Below, piece after piece: positions 1 to 11,521 of a DNA stretch of 32,608 bases (position 1 is its first letter; every line of letters begins with the position of its first letter). Origin of the DNA: Neolecta irregularis DAH-3 (taxonomy: Eukaryota > Ascomycota > Neolectomycetes > Neolectales > Neolectaceae). Where the stretch lies: assembly GCA_001929475.1 (NCBI GenBank), contig LXFE01000467.1:1-32608 (forward strand), given 5' to 3'. A model generated the notes under the pieces. The model did no database searches. It saw only the letters and a list, made by a program, of their open reading frames with translations, and had not been told where the DNA came from. The position numbers and the translations under genes were made by a program.

Positions 1-50
1 CTCACACACCCCTTTGGCCCCGCCGCAATCTTCCCTCACACTCCCCAATC

Positions 51-2796
51 ATGGTTAGATTCACCGTCGAGGAGATCCGTGGTCTCATGGACAAGCCCAC
101 TAATGTGAGGCATGCTCTCCTCGTCTCCAGAGCCCGCTGCTGACCCCGCAGGAACATGTCCGTCATTGCCCATGTCGACCATGGCAAGTCGACTCTCACT
201 GACGCCCTTGTCCAGCGAGCCGGTATCATCTCGGCTGAAAAGGCTGGCACCGCCCGCTTTACCGATACGCGGCAGGACGAACAGGTTGCTTTGGTGCTCG
301 CCTCTTTTAACAGCGCAGGAGCGTGGTATCACCATCAAGTCTACCGCCATCTCTTTGTACGCAGAGCTGAGCGAAGACGATGTCAAGGATGTTCCTCAAA
401 AGTCTGATGGGAATCAGTTCTTGATCAATCTCATCGACTCGCCTGGCCACGTCGATTTCTCGTCCGAAGTCACTGCTGCTCTTCGTGTTACCGACGGCGC
501 TCTCGTCGTCGTTGATACTATCGATGGTGTCTGCGTCCAGACCGAAACGGTCTTGCGCCAAGCTCTGAGTGAACGGATCAAGCCTGTCGTCATGATCAAC
601 AAAGTTGATCGAGCTCTCCTCGAATTGCAGGTCGGCAAAGAAGACTTGTATCAATCCTTCTCTCGAACAATCGAGTCCATCAACGTCATCATTGCAATGT
701 ACCTAGACAAGGCCATTGGTGATGTTTCCGTCTACCCGGAAAAAGGCACCATTGCGTTTGGCTCTGGCCTTCATGGCTGGGCTTTCACCATCCGTCAGTT
801 TGCCCTCAGGTACGCAAAGAAATTTGGCGTCGACCGCGCCAAGATGATGGAGAGGCTTTGGGTATCGGTCCAATCAGTCTTACCCTAACACCTTAGGGAG
901 ATAACTTTTTCAACCCAAAGACAAAAAAGTGGACCAAAAACGGCACAGATGCCGACGGAAAATCCCTAGAGCGAGCTTTCAATATGTTTGTCTTGGATCC
1001 AATCTTTAGAATTTTCTCAGCCGTCATGAATTCAAAGAACGACGAAATCGCCACACTCCTCGAGAAACTTGAAATCTCGCTCAAAGCAGATGAACGAGCT
1101 CTGGAAGGCAAGCAGCTTCTCAAGATTGTAATGCGAAAGTTTCTTCCCGCTGCTGATGCTCTCTTGGAAATGCTCGTTATCCACCTTCCTTCTCCTCAAA
1201 CTGCTCAACGATACCGAGTCGAGACTCTCTACGAAGGTCCTATGGACGACGAATGTGCCAATGCGATTCGCGAATGTGATCCAAAAGGTCCTCTCATGTT
1301 GTATGTTTCCAAAATGGTTCCTACCTCCGATAAGGGTCGATTCTACGCTTTCGGTCGTGTCTTCTCGGGTACCGTTCGACCAGGTCTCAAGGTCAGAATC
1401 CAGGGTCAGAATTATGTCCCGGGATCCAAGTCAGATTTATTCATAAAGACTATCCAAAGAACAGTTCTTATGATGGGTAGAAATATCGAAGCTTTGGAGG
1501 ATTGTCCAGCCGGTAATATTGTTGGTCTTGTTGGTGTCGATCAATTCCTATTGAAAAGCGGAACCCTCACCACATCCGAAGTCGCCCACAACCTCAAGGT
1601 CATGAGATTCTCCGTATCCCCTGTTGTCAAGCGATCAGTCGCATGCAAGAATGCCAACGACTTGCCCAAGCTTGTCGAAGGTCTTAAGCGTCTCTCAAAG
1701 TCTGATCCTTGTGTTCTTTGCTACACCTCGGAAACTGGTGAACACATTGTCGCCGGTGCTGGTGAATTACATTTGGAGATCTGTTTAAAGGTATGTCTAT
1801 GCTTACAACCCGCTCTTAGTATCAGGATCTTGTGGAAGACCATGCCGGCGTTCCCCTCAATATTTCCGACCCAGTCGTTTCTTATCGAGAAACTGTTACA
1901 ACAGAAAGCGCAGGAACTGCTCTTTCAAAATCTCCGAATAAACACAATCGTATCTATATGAGGGCTGAACCTCTCACTGAAGAAGTCTCGAAAGATATTG
2001 AAGACAAGAAGATTTCCCCTCGTGAAGACTTCAAAACGCGAGCTCGTTATATGGCGGATGAACACAGTTGGGATGTGCAAGAGGCTAGAAAGATCTGGTG
2101 TTTTGGTCCCGATGTAAATCTGGCAATTTCATGCTTTTAACTTTTAGGGTCAAGGTGCCAACTTGCTAGTCGATCAAACAAAGGCTGTCGCCTATCTTCA
2201 GGAAATCAAAGATTCTTGCGTTGCTGCTTTTCAGTGGGCTACAAAGGAAGGACCCATCGCCGAAGAGGAGATGCGTGGCGTCAGATTCAATGTCCTCGAC
2301 GTAACGCTTCACACAGATGCTATCCATCGAGGTGGTGGCCAAATTATCCCTACCTGCCGTCGAGTCCTTTACGCTTCTGCTCTCATGGCTACCCCTGGTC
2401 TTCAAGAACCTGTTTTCTTGGTTGAAATACAATGCCCAGAGGCCGCTCTCGGTGGTATCTACTCCGTCCTCTCAAAGCGACGAGGTATCGTTTTTCAAGA
2501 AATGCAACGGCCTGGAACACCGTTGTTTAATATCAAGGCTTACTTGCCCGTTAACGAGTCCTTCAAGTTTGACGAGGAATTACGAAGTCAAACTGGAGGA
2601 CAGGTTTGTTCAATCTTTGATACTCGTTGACTCTTCACAGGCCTTTCCCCAGTCTGTCTTCAGTCACTGGCAGGATCTTCCAGGTGATCCAATGGATGCA
2701 AACTCTAAAGCGGGCGGCATTGTCAAAGAGACTCGTCTTCGAAAGGGACTGAAGGCTGAAATCGCGGGAGTAGAACATTACTATGACAAATTGTAA
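51..2796 (+). CDS. EFT: Translation elongation factor 2 (EF-2), complete, seven exons
   Basis: Ribosomal translocase GTPase of the cytosol. I read exons 51-109, 152-284, 319-861, 897-1790, 1826-2113, 2148-2603 and 2641-2796, giving 842 residues, the same length as yeast EF-2. The G1 motif AHVDHGKS lies near residues 25-32, the switch region has TRQDE followed by RGITIKS, and DSPGHVDF and NKVDRA follow. The diphthamide loop DAIHRGGGQ has its His at residue 699, the yeast position. The protein ends in HYYDKL. Introns are 34-42 nt. The first (110-151) must use a GC donor, because only AG|GC joined to CAG|G restores the invariant NVRNMS. The ATG at 51 follows a CT-rich leader. Identity is near certain; small errors at exon edges are possible. 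Confidence 0.97.
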
Positions 2797-3059
2797 GATC
2801 CCCTCAGTTACTGTCTGCCCTAGAAAACAAAAAGAGAAATATGTCGATGCGCGGAATATCTACTTTGTATATCCATCAGTGCTTGAATATATTTCCCTTG
2901 TGTGCCTTTTACATGATCTTTGCCTTGACATTTCTAATTTCCCTTGTAATAATTCAAAATACAGCAGGCGAGGCCGGTAGGAAGGCCGTTAGGGAGGAGA
3001 CAGAAGGAGAAGCGCTCATAGTATGTTTTAATATCACTTGGAAAAGATGATGGAGGCGT

Positions 3060-3283
3060 ACGGCCGCCGATGTCGTCAAAGGAGCCGTCGACGGCGGCGC
3101 GGTGTCGATGAGCAGGAGGAAGCAATACAGCGAGACCCTGGCCACGGCGAGCAGCAGCAGCGCGGAGAAGAGCAAGCCGCCGTTGGAGAAGCTGCGATGT
3201 TAGCACGGGCCGGCACCGCTGGGCGGGCACGCTTTGGGCAGAAACAGCACGTCGGTGCCGGCAAAGGACTTGAGCAGCAGAAC
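3060..3283 (-). pseudogene. Fragment of an Avt3/4-like vacuolar amino-acid transporter
   Basis: Two blocks on the minus strand look like the start of the AAAP transporter core. Block one (3283-3231) reads LLLKSFAGTDVLFLPKA. After a 39-nt intron (3230-3192, with GCTAAC branch site and CAG end), block two (3191 to about 3100) reads FSNGGLLFSALLLLAVA and LYCFLLLIDT. The next family motif, GSFDDIGG, is present but in another frame, so one base is missing near 3096-3101. No further membrane segments follow. The piece is clearly richer in GC than its flanks. I infer a gene relic or an inserted fragment. The family call rests on remembered Avt3 motifs. Confidence 0.62.
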
Positions 3284-3510
3284 CTGCTTATAACGAATGT
3301 GGTTTTCAAGGGTAATGCTTTCCAAGTCATATAGCTGAGTATAGAACTAGGTACCAGACAGAAATGGGCGCCTTCTATAGCCGTTGCCGGCGAGGCTCCC
3401 TGCAGGTCAACAATCAAAGAGAGACAAAAGGAAACAAAATAGGAGGGCGAATCAATAACAGAAAAAAAAGAAAAACAACAGAATGGGAAGATTGCTACTC
3501 GCGAGAGGCC

Positions 3511-4875
3511 TTAGCTTTCAGTAATGACATCAACTAAAGATTCTCCTGCTAAAGTCCATGGAATGCTTTTCAACATTCGAGAGCCAAGATGATTTTCACT
3601 TCCGAGATCGCTTTGACGAACCTTGTAAACCCATGATAATACGAATGTCATCATACGGTATACGGTCCTTATTGGAAGGTGAGATCCAAGTACTACATGC
3701 TGTCGATAACCCATTGCACTCGTAACGTGCGCGACTACTAATAGTGCTGCTGTTCGCTGAGGACAAGATAAGTCTCCGAAACTGGGAGAGGATTTCTTTA
3801 TGGGGGACCGAATCACCGTCGTTCCCTTCTCAAGTTGAAGTAAACGATCTGTCTGCTGGCAGTATATTAAACAAGCTTCATCTATTCTCTTGGTTGCTTG
3901 GTCAGATTTACCGTCTGCAGAAATGTATGCAATCTCATCATGTGATTCGCCCGCAGTTATGGTAACATAGTGACCTGACCCAAACGAAACGGCCAATACA
4001 CGAGTGGGCTCACCAGTATCGTGCCTTTGTATGGCAAAGTAATACAAATCGGACTGATATGCATAAGAATCTTTGGGCCCGTACAACTTGAGAAAGATCA
4101 ATGCAAGCTGATCAAAGTAGGTTGTAGATTTAGGATCTGGAAGAGTCCATGATTTGAGTGCGGAAATGAGTGACTTTCGATTGAGGTTATGCGATAGCGA
4201 AGCTTGAGTTAGAGCACTTGAAGATCTAGGGCCGAAATCTTTCTCTGATCGTTCAGCAGCGTTCCCGGAAAGCATAATAAAATTGTCGCAAATCGCTGTT
4301 TGTTTATAATTGAGCGACTTGCATAACTCTTGTTGATGCCAACTTATCCATACCCCAATACGGTTAACGTAGAATATTAAAGACGATTTGTAAACAGCCG
4401 TCACAAAATCGCCTTTACGGTTGTTGACCCTAGAAAATAAGATGACTTTACAAATCTCGCTTTCATACTCATATAGCGACCGTAACTGATAGTCCCAATG
4501 AATCTCGCCTTCCTCCTGATAGAGCGACCGTAAGTGATGGACCGGGTCATCCAATTTCCTTAGGTCAAATGCGACTGCTTGCGCTGAATGACCAAAATGG
4601 TAGCAGTTGAGTGTTTTTTCGACATATGTTAAAAGGAAAGAATGGCAGAAATATGGGGCAATGACACATCTTGCAGCACAAACCTCTTCTGGAGTTTCTG
4701 TTTGGAGGCTTTCCATACCCTCCTCACAGATCTTCGTAAAATGAAGAGCGGTGTCTAATTTTTCGGGATTTACTGTCGCGACACCAACATGCTCAAACTC
4801 GTTGAAATCATGGAGGTACGAGTTTGCAAAGCAAAGCTTTCCATACAACGCGATAACAACCAAAGTCGACAACAT
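3511..4875 (-). CDS. Secreted protein of unknown function, 454 residues
   Basis: Single-exon reading frame with a likely signal peptide at residues 1-17 (hydrophobic LSTLVVIALYGKLCF, then AN). The N-terminal third holds several cysteines (ICEEG, VCAARC, YFCHSF, LNCYHF) in a spacing loosely like PAN/apple domains; this is only a resemblance. Around residues 110-140 a short sequence is duplicated (LRSLYQEEGEI and LRSLYEYESEI), visible in the DNA as two copies of a GCGACCGTAA-containing stretch near 4470-4535. The remainder shows no family I recognise. It has no hydrophobic GPI-type tail. No close neighbour shares its strand. The long uninterrupted frame and the signal peptide support a real gene. 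Confidence 0.6.
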   Translation of the reverse strand: MLSTLVVIALYGKLCFANSYLHDFNEFEHVGVATVNPEKLDTALHFTKICEEGMESLQTETPEEVCAARCVIAPYFCHSFLLTYVEKTLNCYHFGHSAQAVAFDLRKLDDPVHHLRSLYQEEGEIHWDYQLRSLYEYESEICKVILFSRVNNRKGDFVTAVYKSSLIFYVNRIGVWISWHQQELCKSLNYKQTAICDNFIMLSGNAAERSEKDFGPRSSSALTQASLSHNLNRKSLISALKSWTLPDPKSTTYFDQLALIFLKLYGPKDSYAYQSDLYYFAIQRHDTGEPTRVLAVSFGSGHYVTITAGESHDEIAYISADGKSDQATKRIDEACLIYCQQTDRLLQLEKGTTVIRSPIKKSSPSFGDLSCPQRTAALLVVAHVTSAMGYRQHVVLGSHLPIRTVYRMMTFVLSWVYKVRQSDLGSENHLGSRMLKSIPWTLAGESLVDVITES

Positions 4876-6503
4876 GGTTTGTGATAAGTTAAAATAGGAT
4901 CAGGTAGTAAATACTGTTTTCATTCAGACGTAACTATGTACTCTGTCTCAACATTATGTTTCAGAATGTCGGAGGGTGTTGGAAAATGAGTTATTTCCGA
5001 GTAAGGCTGAACCCTAACACCTCGCAAGATCAGCAGCAGCAGACACAAAGGCGGCGAGGGCAGCAGCCGCGGGGGTAGGAACGCGGATATGGGTGAACTC
5101 ACAGAGCAGGGCAGGAGGTAGAGAGGCAGACATTGGAATAACATTTCCAGGAAATTATGAGATGACAGAACAAAAGTCTCTGATTCGAATGGATGTGGAC
5201 AATCAAGAGTGAAACAAGGTTTTCTGTGAGATAATATCTTAAAGATTATTCAAAAAGAGCATGTGGCACAAGCAGTGTTGGGGATGGTATGAAGTGGAAA
5301 ACAATGGTGATACAAAGATTTAGAAAAATAATGCAAGTCATGAAGAAAAAGCATTCCAAGAGGTGGATAATAGTGATTGGGAAGTGAGATGTTTGTATAT
5401 AGAGATGGAAGTTCCAGAGGGATAGTCTATTTTGTATCAACAAGATATCTATGGTATGAGAGGTATTGGATTTTTGTTAGGACGATGAGAGGAACCCACT
5501 CAATTTCACACAGGTCAATTTGATGGAATTCTCATTGAGATATCGAGGAAACAAGATCCTAACGGTATTAGCCATAAACATTGAAGAAAATTGTCAAATT
5601 AATTTTCGCAAAGGAGACGCCCAGATGCAGAATCGCGAGGCGAATCCGATGCAAGTGGTCCCGATCGAAACGGAGGTGAACTCGGAACTATATAACGAAA
5701 ATAAGCCAGAAACCCGTTATACTGTAAAACTTCCTGGATCCCAGCCGTATCTCAAAACGGTGTTAGTACGCCATACTCAGAATCGCAGCGCAGATCTGAT
5801 GCAAGTCCAACGAGTTCAAACGGATCAAAACTCACCATGTTATCAAGGAGTCAAAATCCAAAACTTGATGAAAAATAAAAAGGTTGATTGTTTTATTGCT
5901 GAAGAGACCCCCATGTGCAGAATCGCAAGGCAAATCCAATGCGATGGTTTTTATCGAGATTGAATGTACTCGGAGCTGTGTGGACGAAAACCTAGAAATG
6001 TTATATTACCCTTGAGATTTTTGGAACAAATATTTGGATATTTGGATGGAAAAGGTGGCTGCTGAGCACGACTGGGTCAGTATTCTTTTCTTGAGATATT
6101 TTTCAGAATATCTCAAGAAAACGTTGGAATAGAACGTGGCGTTTTCCGCATTAAATTATGGGATGGGCAGGGCTAGTAGAGTTGTGTAAGAGCTCAGATT
6201 GGAATGCTTGCTGAACCAAATTACCATAGTCCAGGCAATTATGAGGCATACATTATGATATGAAAGTATTACAAGCCCTGGCTCCTGTACAAAGTGCCTG
6301 TGCCATTTACATGTCAAATAAAAGTTAAATAGTCGCTCCAGTTTCCATCTAATGGGATGGGTGTCCAGATCGTGTAATCGACAGGATTTTCAATGACGTA
6401 GGGAATTGAGCTGGTATCCCATTCCGAGGTTTGTGTGTCTAAACGAGCTCGAGAAAGAATATCATACTACAACGGTCAGAAACTCTAGCAATGCTTGCGA
6501 ATC
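4876..6503. other. Intergenic region with a GC-rich patch and a repeat array
   Basis: No convincing gene seen. A GC- and purine-rich patch lies at about 5015-5115. The array at 5620-5960 is listed separately. The rest is AT-rich. Short open frames here lack motifs, introns or a protein-like composition. Confidence 0.5.
5620..5965 (+). repeat. Degenerate array of about 140-150 bp units
   Basis: The 9-mer CAGAATCGC starts at 5628, 5778 and 5918. Each copy is followed by a diverged version of AGGCGAATCCGATGC and, further on, by purine-rich AAACGGA/GAAA stretches. Spacings are 150 and 140 bp. A 147-codon open frame (5520-5963) runs through the array, but the 140-bp step changes frame between copies two and three. 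I therefore treat it as a decayed tandem repeat rather than a repeated protein. Confidence 0.6.
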
Positions 6504-8003
6504 TCATACAAAATTCTCCACGCCTCTCCATAGGGATTTAACCCGTTTCAAGTGAGCCAGACATTTTGTCAGGGAATTTTCATGATCAAGGAGAACCATC
6601 GCACAATGAAATATGGCAAAGCTAACGAAAGGCACGTTTACCACAGGTTCTCCGACAGAAAGCAAAGCAAAAGCGTGACTTCTGGCTTTCGGACGGTCGA
6701 TATCACGATGAAGACAGATATGAGAGTAATGATAAAGGATGTGCATGAACTGGACCTTGGGAAATTCGTAAATTTCGGTGATCACTGGAAGATCGTTATG
6801 CCAAGCCTCCAGCAGGGTCGCGATTTTAACACGATCTGAATCCGAAACTGGGAACAGAGAAGGGAAAATTGTTTGGAGCTTGACGTTTTGAATGTAGTTC
6901 ATGGTACGACCATATATATCGACCAAACGTATAAGATGGGCAAAAGGTGTAAGCGGCATTGAACTGGCCGATGATCCTAGTGCAACATTGATCACTGGGA
7001 TCGGGGAGAAGACCTGAGTATCGTCGACAGGAAGCTGCAAACCTTGATCAAATGTGTTTGTGGTTAATGTCGAGCCAGACACATGCAGTCGTTCAAAGAT
7101 GAATAGCTGCCAGTATAATCGACGACCAAGCTCTCGATCCGTAAATAGTGGATGAGGTGGATCATGGTGGTCTGAGCTGCAGTCTCGTTCAAAATAACTG
7201 TCATATCTGAGCGCTCGACACATACGCAACGCAGTTCCTTTTAATTCAGTCATATGATAGTCAGAAAGAGGTGGGCAATTTTACCAAGGAAGAACCATGC
7301 TTTAGTGCCACGACCACATCCAAGCTCTTGGAGATAGAGCAATGCCAGAATTTGAGCTGCAGTGAAAGACGGGAGTTCGTTATCAAGGAGAGTCATTCGA
7401 GAGGCCGAAGCATACAACTGGCCTGAAAGGAATGACTGCTCACGATACTCTGCCTTTGGCGAAAATCTGATGTATTAGCAAATTGTGAAATTGTAACATG
7501 GACCGGGCAGAAACAGCACATATCGCATAAATTAAATGAGGGTCCAATCGATTCTGCTGCAGCTCGTTTAAAAACCAAGCCCGGTGTATAATTTCACCTA
7601 GATGAAGATTGATATGGGTGAAAAAGAGTGTGAGTAGTAATATTTGCGCCTCCTGATCAAGTCCATCGAGAGGAAGTAGAAGATTTGCGGGAATTGGTTC
7701 CAGCGAATGTGCTGTAGGATTGCTGGACCTTCGTCGCCCCTTCGCATTATCAGGCTTCTTTCAGTAAATTCTCAGATATGAACTAATGTATACGTTTGGT
7801 CTTGGCCCTCGTCGTGACAGGGCAATATCGTACTCGCAGGAGAGTCTCAGTTTTTCGCACCTAGCACACGGGTCTCCTCCACTACACTTAATCTAGAGAA
7901 TTAGTTATAGAAATTCTTCAATATTTGCCTTTCGTTCTCTGCAACCATGACATGCCTGGAGGAGTCGAGATCGTCTGCTTGGGCTCGCTGGAGAGGATAT
8001 CAT
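6504..8003 (-). CDS. Zn2Cys6 transcription factor with fungal-specific regulatory domain
   Basis: Five exons on the minus strand (8003-7929, 7892-7794, 7757-7504, 7466-7285, 7237-6504) give 447 residues. The binuclear zinc cluster at residues 18-44 has the pattern C-x2-C-x6-C-x5-C-x2-C-x6-C (ACHGCRERKIKCSG, PCARCEKLRLSC). The Fungal_trans (middle homology) region follows, with HLGEIIHRAWFLNE, ICAVSARFSP, GTALRMCRALRYD and RELGRRLYWQLFIFERL, all typical of XlnR/AmyR-type regulators. It should act in the nucleus as a DNA-binding regulator; the target is unknown. Intron one (7928-7893) sits at the well-used RK|IKC site and needs a GC donor. The protein is short for the class. It is divergent from an amino-acid permease, so regulation of that gene is possible but unproven. 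Confidence 0.88.
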
Positions 8004-8969
8004 TTTGGAGTTGCTAAGAGAAGTAGAAGGATTCTTATACAGGGAACAGTCGGTTATATCATTGCTACAAAGTGAAAAGTTTGAGAATTCGTCCAGGAAA
8101 GCAGGGATGGTATTGCAAAAAAGAAGCTAGGTCATTCTTCTTTCGACACATCATTTTAATCCGAAGTGGAGACGTGTTCACTTTGGGGATTCTCGCGTAG
8201 ATGTAAACGAGTTGGTAAGACGATCGACATGCCTTTTGTACCTTCAAACCAGTATTAGACGATGGAGATCACGATAAGTTTCAAAAAATATGTTAAATCG
8301 ATGACACCGCCTCCTTAGGAAGCGGCCCATGCAATCTAAAATAGAACGGGCAACCATGTCAAAAGAATCCGATATGAATAATCGGAAGTGACAGCGTTAA
8401 AAGGTCCGTGTAAATCATTTTCTCATCACCAGAAGTCGAAAGACACGGCATAGTCCCTGAAAGGCATAAAGTTTGGTTGGTGTTCAGACTTGATTGACTG
8501 CAGACAATACTTATGGCTGTAACAATCGCCAACGATTGTTTTCACAGAACCTATGAAGGTATGGTCCATACCGTTAGTCGGGAGCCTCTTGCTGATAACA
8601 TCGATAAAGATAGCAATATTGAGGCGCGAGTGATGAATGACGTCCGGCGAGCAGCGTTTTCGAGGTAATGCGATGCGACGCGATAAACGTCAAGAGACAA
8701 ACAGGTTTGCGAGCCAATCTGCACACGATATTACTCTCGTTTCGAACAATCATCCCAATATCCAAGCGGTTTATAAGTTTATTACCACTATGATGTGGTT
8801 CCATGCGCCAATCTCAGTCCTCACCGCTTTCGGAACAACAAAAATAACATCTCCAACTTAAATATTGGTTTCATCCGGATGTCTCACATTAAGTCGTTCG
8901 CATCCGGAATTCTTCCGATGACTTCTCTAATATCCTCCGCACGTCCTCCATTTCCTGCTTGCTATCGAA
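8004..8969. other. Shared upstream region of the divergent regulator and permease genes
   Basis: About 970 nt between the two start codons. Short open frames on both strands carry no motif or plausible splice structure. I see no strong TATA box and no repeat. Regulatory sites for both genes should lie here, but none can be named from the sequence. Confidence 0.45.
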
Positions 8970-10801
8970 ATGGTGTTTGCTTCTGAGCCGGCTCGCTCGG
9001 AAAATTATGTCCCCGTGAAAATTGATGAGGGCAGCGGTCTCCAGGGCCAGTTATCTTCTCGTCACATTCAGATGATTGCCATCGCTTCAGCAATTGGTAC
9101 TGGATTATTTATTGGTACAGGTCCGGTTTTGAAGAATGGAGGTCCGGGTAGTCTACTGGTAGCATACATCTTAATCGGCGCTGCTGTATGTCTCTGCGTA
9201 TTGCTCTCAGTATGACCGAAAAGGTGTTTTTTATGATGCAGTGTCTAGGAGAAATGGTCGTGAACCTCCCTGTAAAAGGTACTTGATTTTTATATCATGA
9301 ATATTCCGTTTTTGAAACTAACCTGCCAGGGTCTTTCACAAAGTACGCGGCACGGTTCATTGATCCTGCCCTTGGTTTTGCACTAGGGTGGCAATACTGG
9401 TTTGCGTGGACCTGTGCCCTTCCGGCCGAAATGACTGCTTCAGCCATTCTTATGCAGGTATGCCACTAGTGGTCAAAGTCTTTTCTTTGATCCTCGTAGT
9501 ACTGGACAGAAAAGGTGCCCGTCGCAGTCCTGATCACTATCTTCCTCGTCGGAGTAGCGTGCATCAACTTTTTGCCCGTTCGAATCTATGGCGAGGCAGA
9601 ATTCATCAGTAGTTCGATTAAGATGATAAGTATCATTGGTTTCATCATTCTTTCGTTCGTATGAGTTTGTTCAACGAGTGTAAGCTGAACCTAGGTTTTG
9701 TGCGCTGGTGGTGGTCCAACTCATCACAAACATGGAACAGAATACTGGAGAGATCCAGGTGCATTCAAAAATGGCTTCCGAGGAATTGTTTCTGCCCTCG
9801 TTAGCGCTGCTTTCGCAAGTATACATCTTCCTTGCTCAGCACTTATTGCTTAGTGGGCGGAACTGAGCTCGTGGGAATTGCAGTCGGAGAATCGAAAACC
9901 CCAGCTCGAACTATGCCGAAGGCTGTTCGCGCTATCTTCTTCCGAATTGTGGTATTTTACATCCTTGCAATTTTCATGGTCACCTTACTCGTGCCCTCCA
10001 ATGATCGTCATCTCAACAGCAAAGGTATGACCAATACTTCACCGTTTGTGATTGCGATTCGACATGCTCGTATTCACACACTTCCTTCGATTTTCAATGC
10101 AATGATTCTAATTTGCGTCCTGAGTGTGGCTAGCTCCTCTATTTATGCAGGATCGCGAATTTTGGTGTCTCTTAGCGAGGACGGCTTTGCGCCTGTATTT
10201 TTATCCAAGACCGACAAACAAGGACGACCCCTCTGGGCCCTTGCGGCGACCACTTTAGTTGGAACCGCTCTCTCTTATCTCAATGTTACCGATTCTGGAA
10301 CAGTAGTATTTGGATGGTTTGCCAGTGTTACCGGGCTTGCTATGCTTCTTGTTTGGGCCACGGTATTTCTTGCGCATTTGAGATATAGATCCGCCATGAA
10401 GTTACAGCTCGCCGATTACGAATTGTTAAACACTTACAGAGTATCTTGGTACAAGAGTAAATTTGTCTTCGGATTCGGTGTATGTCTTTTGACCGTCATT
10501 TTTCAAGGGATTGTTTCAGTATGGCCGATCCCTGATACTGATCTCGGTCCTTATGACAACCATTTTAGAGTAAAGGTACTTGTTGCTATGGAATATGTCA
10601 CCTGATCAGACTTAGACCTTTTTCGCAAACTACCTTGGGATTCCGGTGTTTGTTATCATGTGGGCCACTTGGAAGGTTTTCTCTAGATCAAAAATTGTCC
10701 CTGTAGATCATATTGATGTCACGACCGGACGTCGGGACTTCGATATTATTGACTCGGAAAAAGGGAGGAGTAATTGGACAGACTTTCTGAAGAGGAGGTA
10801 G
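8970..10801 (+). CDS. Amino-acid permease (YAT/AAP family), 529 residues
   Basis: Seven exons: 8970-9185, 9224-9278, 9330-9457, 9500-9658, 9695-9818, 9854-10575 and 10616-10801. The plasma-membrane (or vacuolar) proton-coupled amino-acid uptake family is shown by SSRHIQMIAIASAIGTGLF and GPGSLLVAY in the first helix pair, MQCLGEMVVNLP, ARFIDPALGFALGWQYW, EFISSSIKMI, GTEYWRDPGAF, GGTELVGIAVGES and KTPARTMPKAVR. About 12 membrane segments are expected, with a polar N-terminus of about 40 residues and a polar C-terminus ending in FLKRR. Length is normal for the family. Substrate cannot be read from sequence; Dip5-like or general permeases are both possible. All six introns are 35-51 nt and restore family motifs exactly. 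Confidence 0.93.
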
Positions 10802-11521
10802 GGGAAGAACCTCTTGTTTTGAGATTATCATGAATAAGGCCCTGAACATTTCTTATTAATATAGTATTCTTCTTTCTTCTTGCAGTTGGTATTCTTGCCA
10901 TCCATTCAACCCTCAGACGTGTAATTTTTGTAGCCAATATAATCAGAACCAATAAGTCATATAATACTTTTTTCCAGAAGAGGTCTAAAGTCGAAGAGCT
11001 TGAGAACTTTCTTTCACTCGGAGTCATTACAAGTTGTATAAGGCGGTCACAATAGTGGTTGATTGCGACTTTTTCACTGTTGAAATGAGTTCTAAGGAAG
11101 ACTACACTAACTGTATTGTCTGTTTATTTGTTGAAACCGCTTTTCTACTCCATTTAACCTTATGTAGGGCTTTCCGTTAGAGCAGAGGTGGGATTGTATC
11201 TCCTTTTGTAAGATTCAACCTCTCCCCACTAATTTCATCTATTGATTCACATACAAATTCATTCAAAATTTTCTCATTCACAGAAGGGATTTAATTTCCT
11301 GCTTCGCGCCTGAGATAATCACCGGTTACCACAATTTGTAAAATTTGGCTTACACCAATTTTTATCCGAGCCATTCAACTAATCTGCAGGTTTCCTATTT
11401 ATTCCATTTACCGCTTAAGCGGAAGATTCTCGAAAGACCTGCTAGGAAAATGCATTCTAAGAGACCCTCATTCAACCATAGTTCCGAGCAGACCATCCTT
11501 GCGGACCCCATAAAATATACG
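10802..11521. other. Intergenic region, convergent 3' ends
   Basis: Lies between the permease stop and the stop of the minus-strand GATA-type gene. AT-rich, with scattered T and A runs fit for 3' ends. Open frames inside show no protein-like features. Confidence 0.45.

Noticed and set aside
4920-5144. 74-codon minus-strand Leu/Pro-rich frame that resembles a signal sequence
   Set aside because: Confined to a purine-rich patch; no continuation, intron or motif.
5520-5963. 147-residue protein encoded by the repeat array
   Set aside because: Frame is not kept between repeat copies two and three, and the composition follows the DNA repeat.
8574-8861. Overlapping 74-76 codon frames on both strands between the regulator and the permease
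   Set aside because: Neither has motifs or introns; both fit chance open frames in a promoter region.
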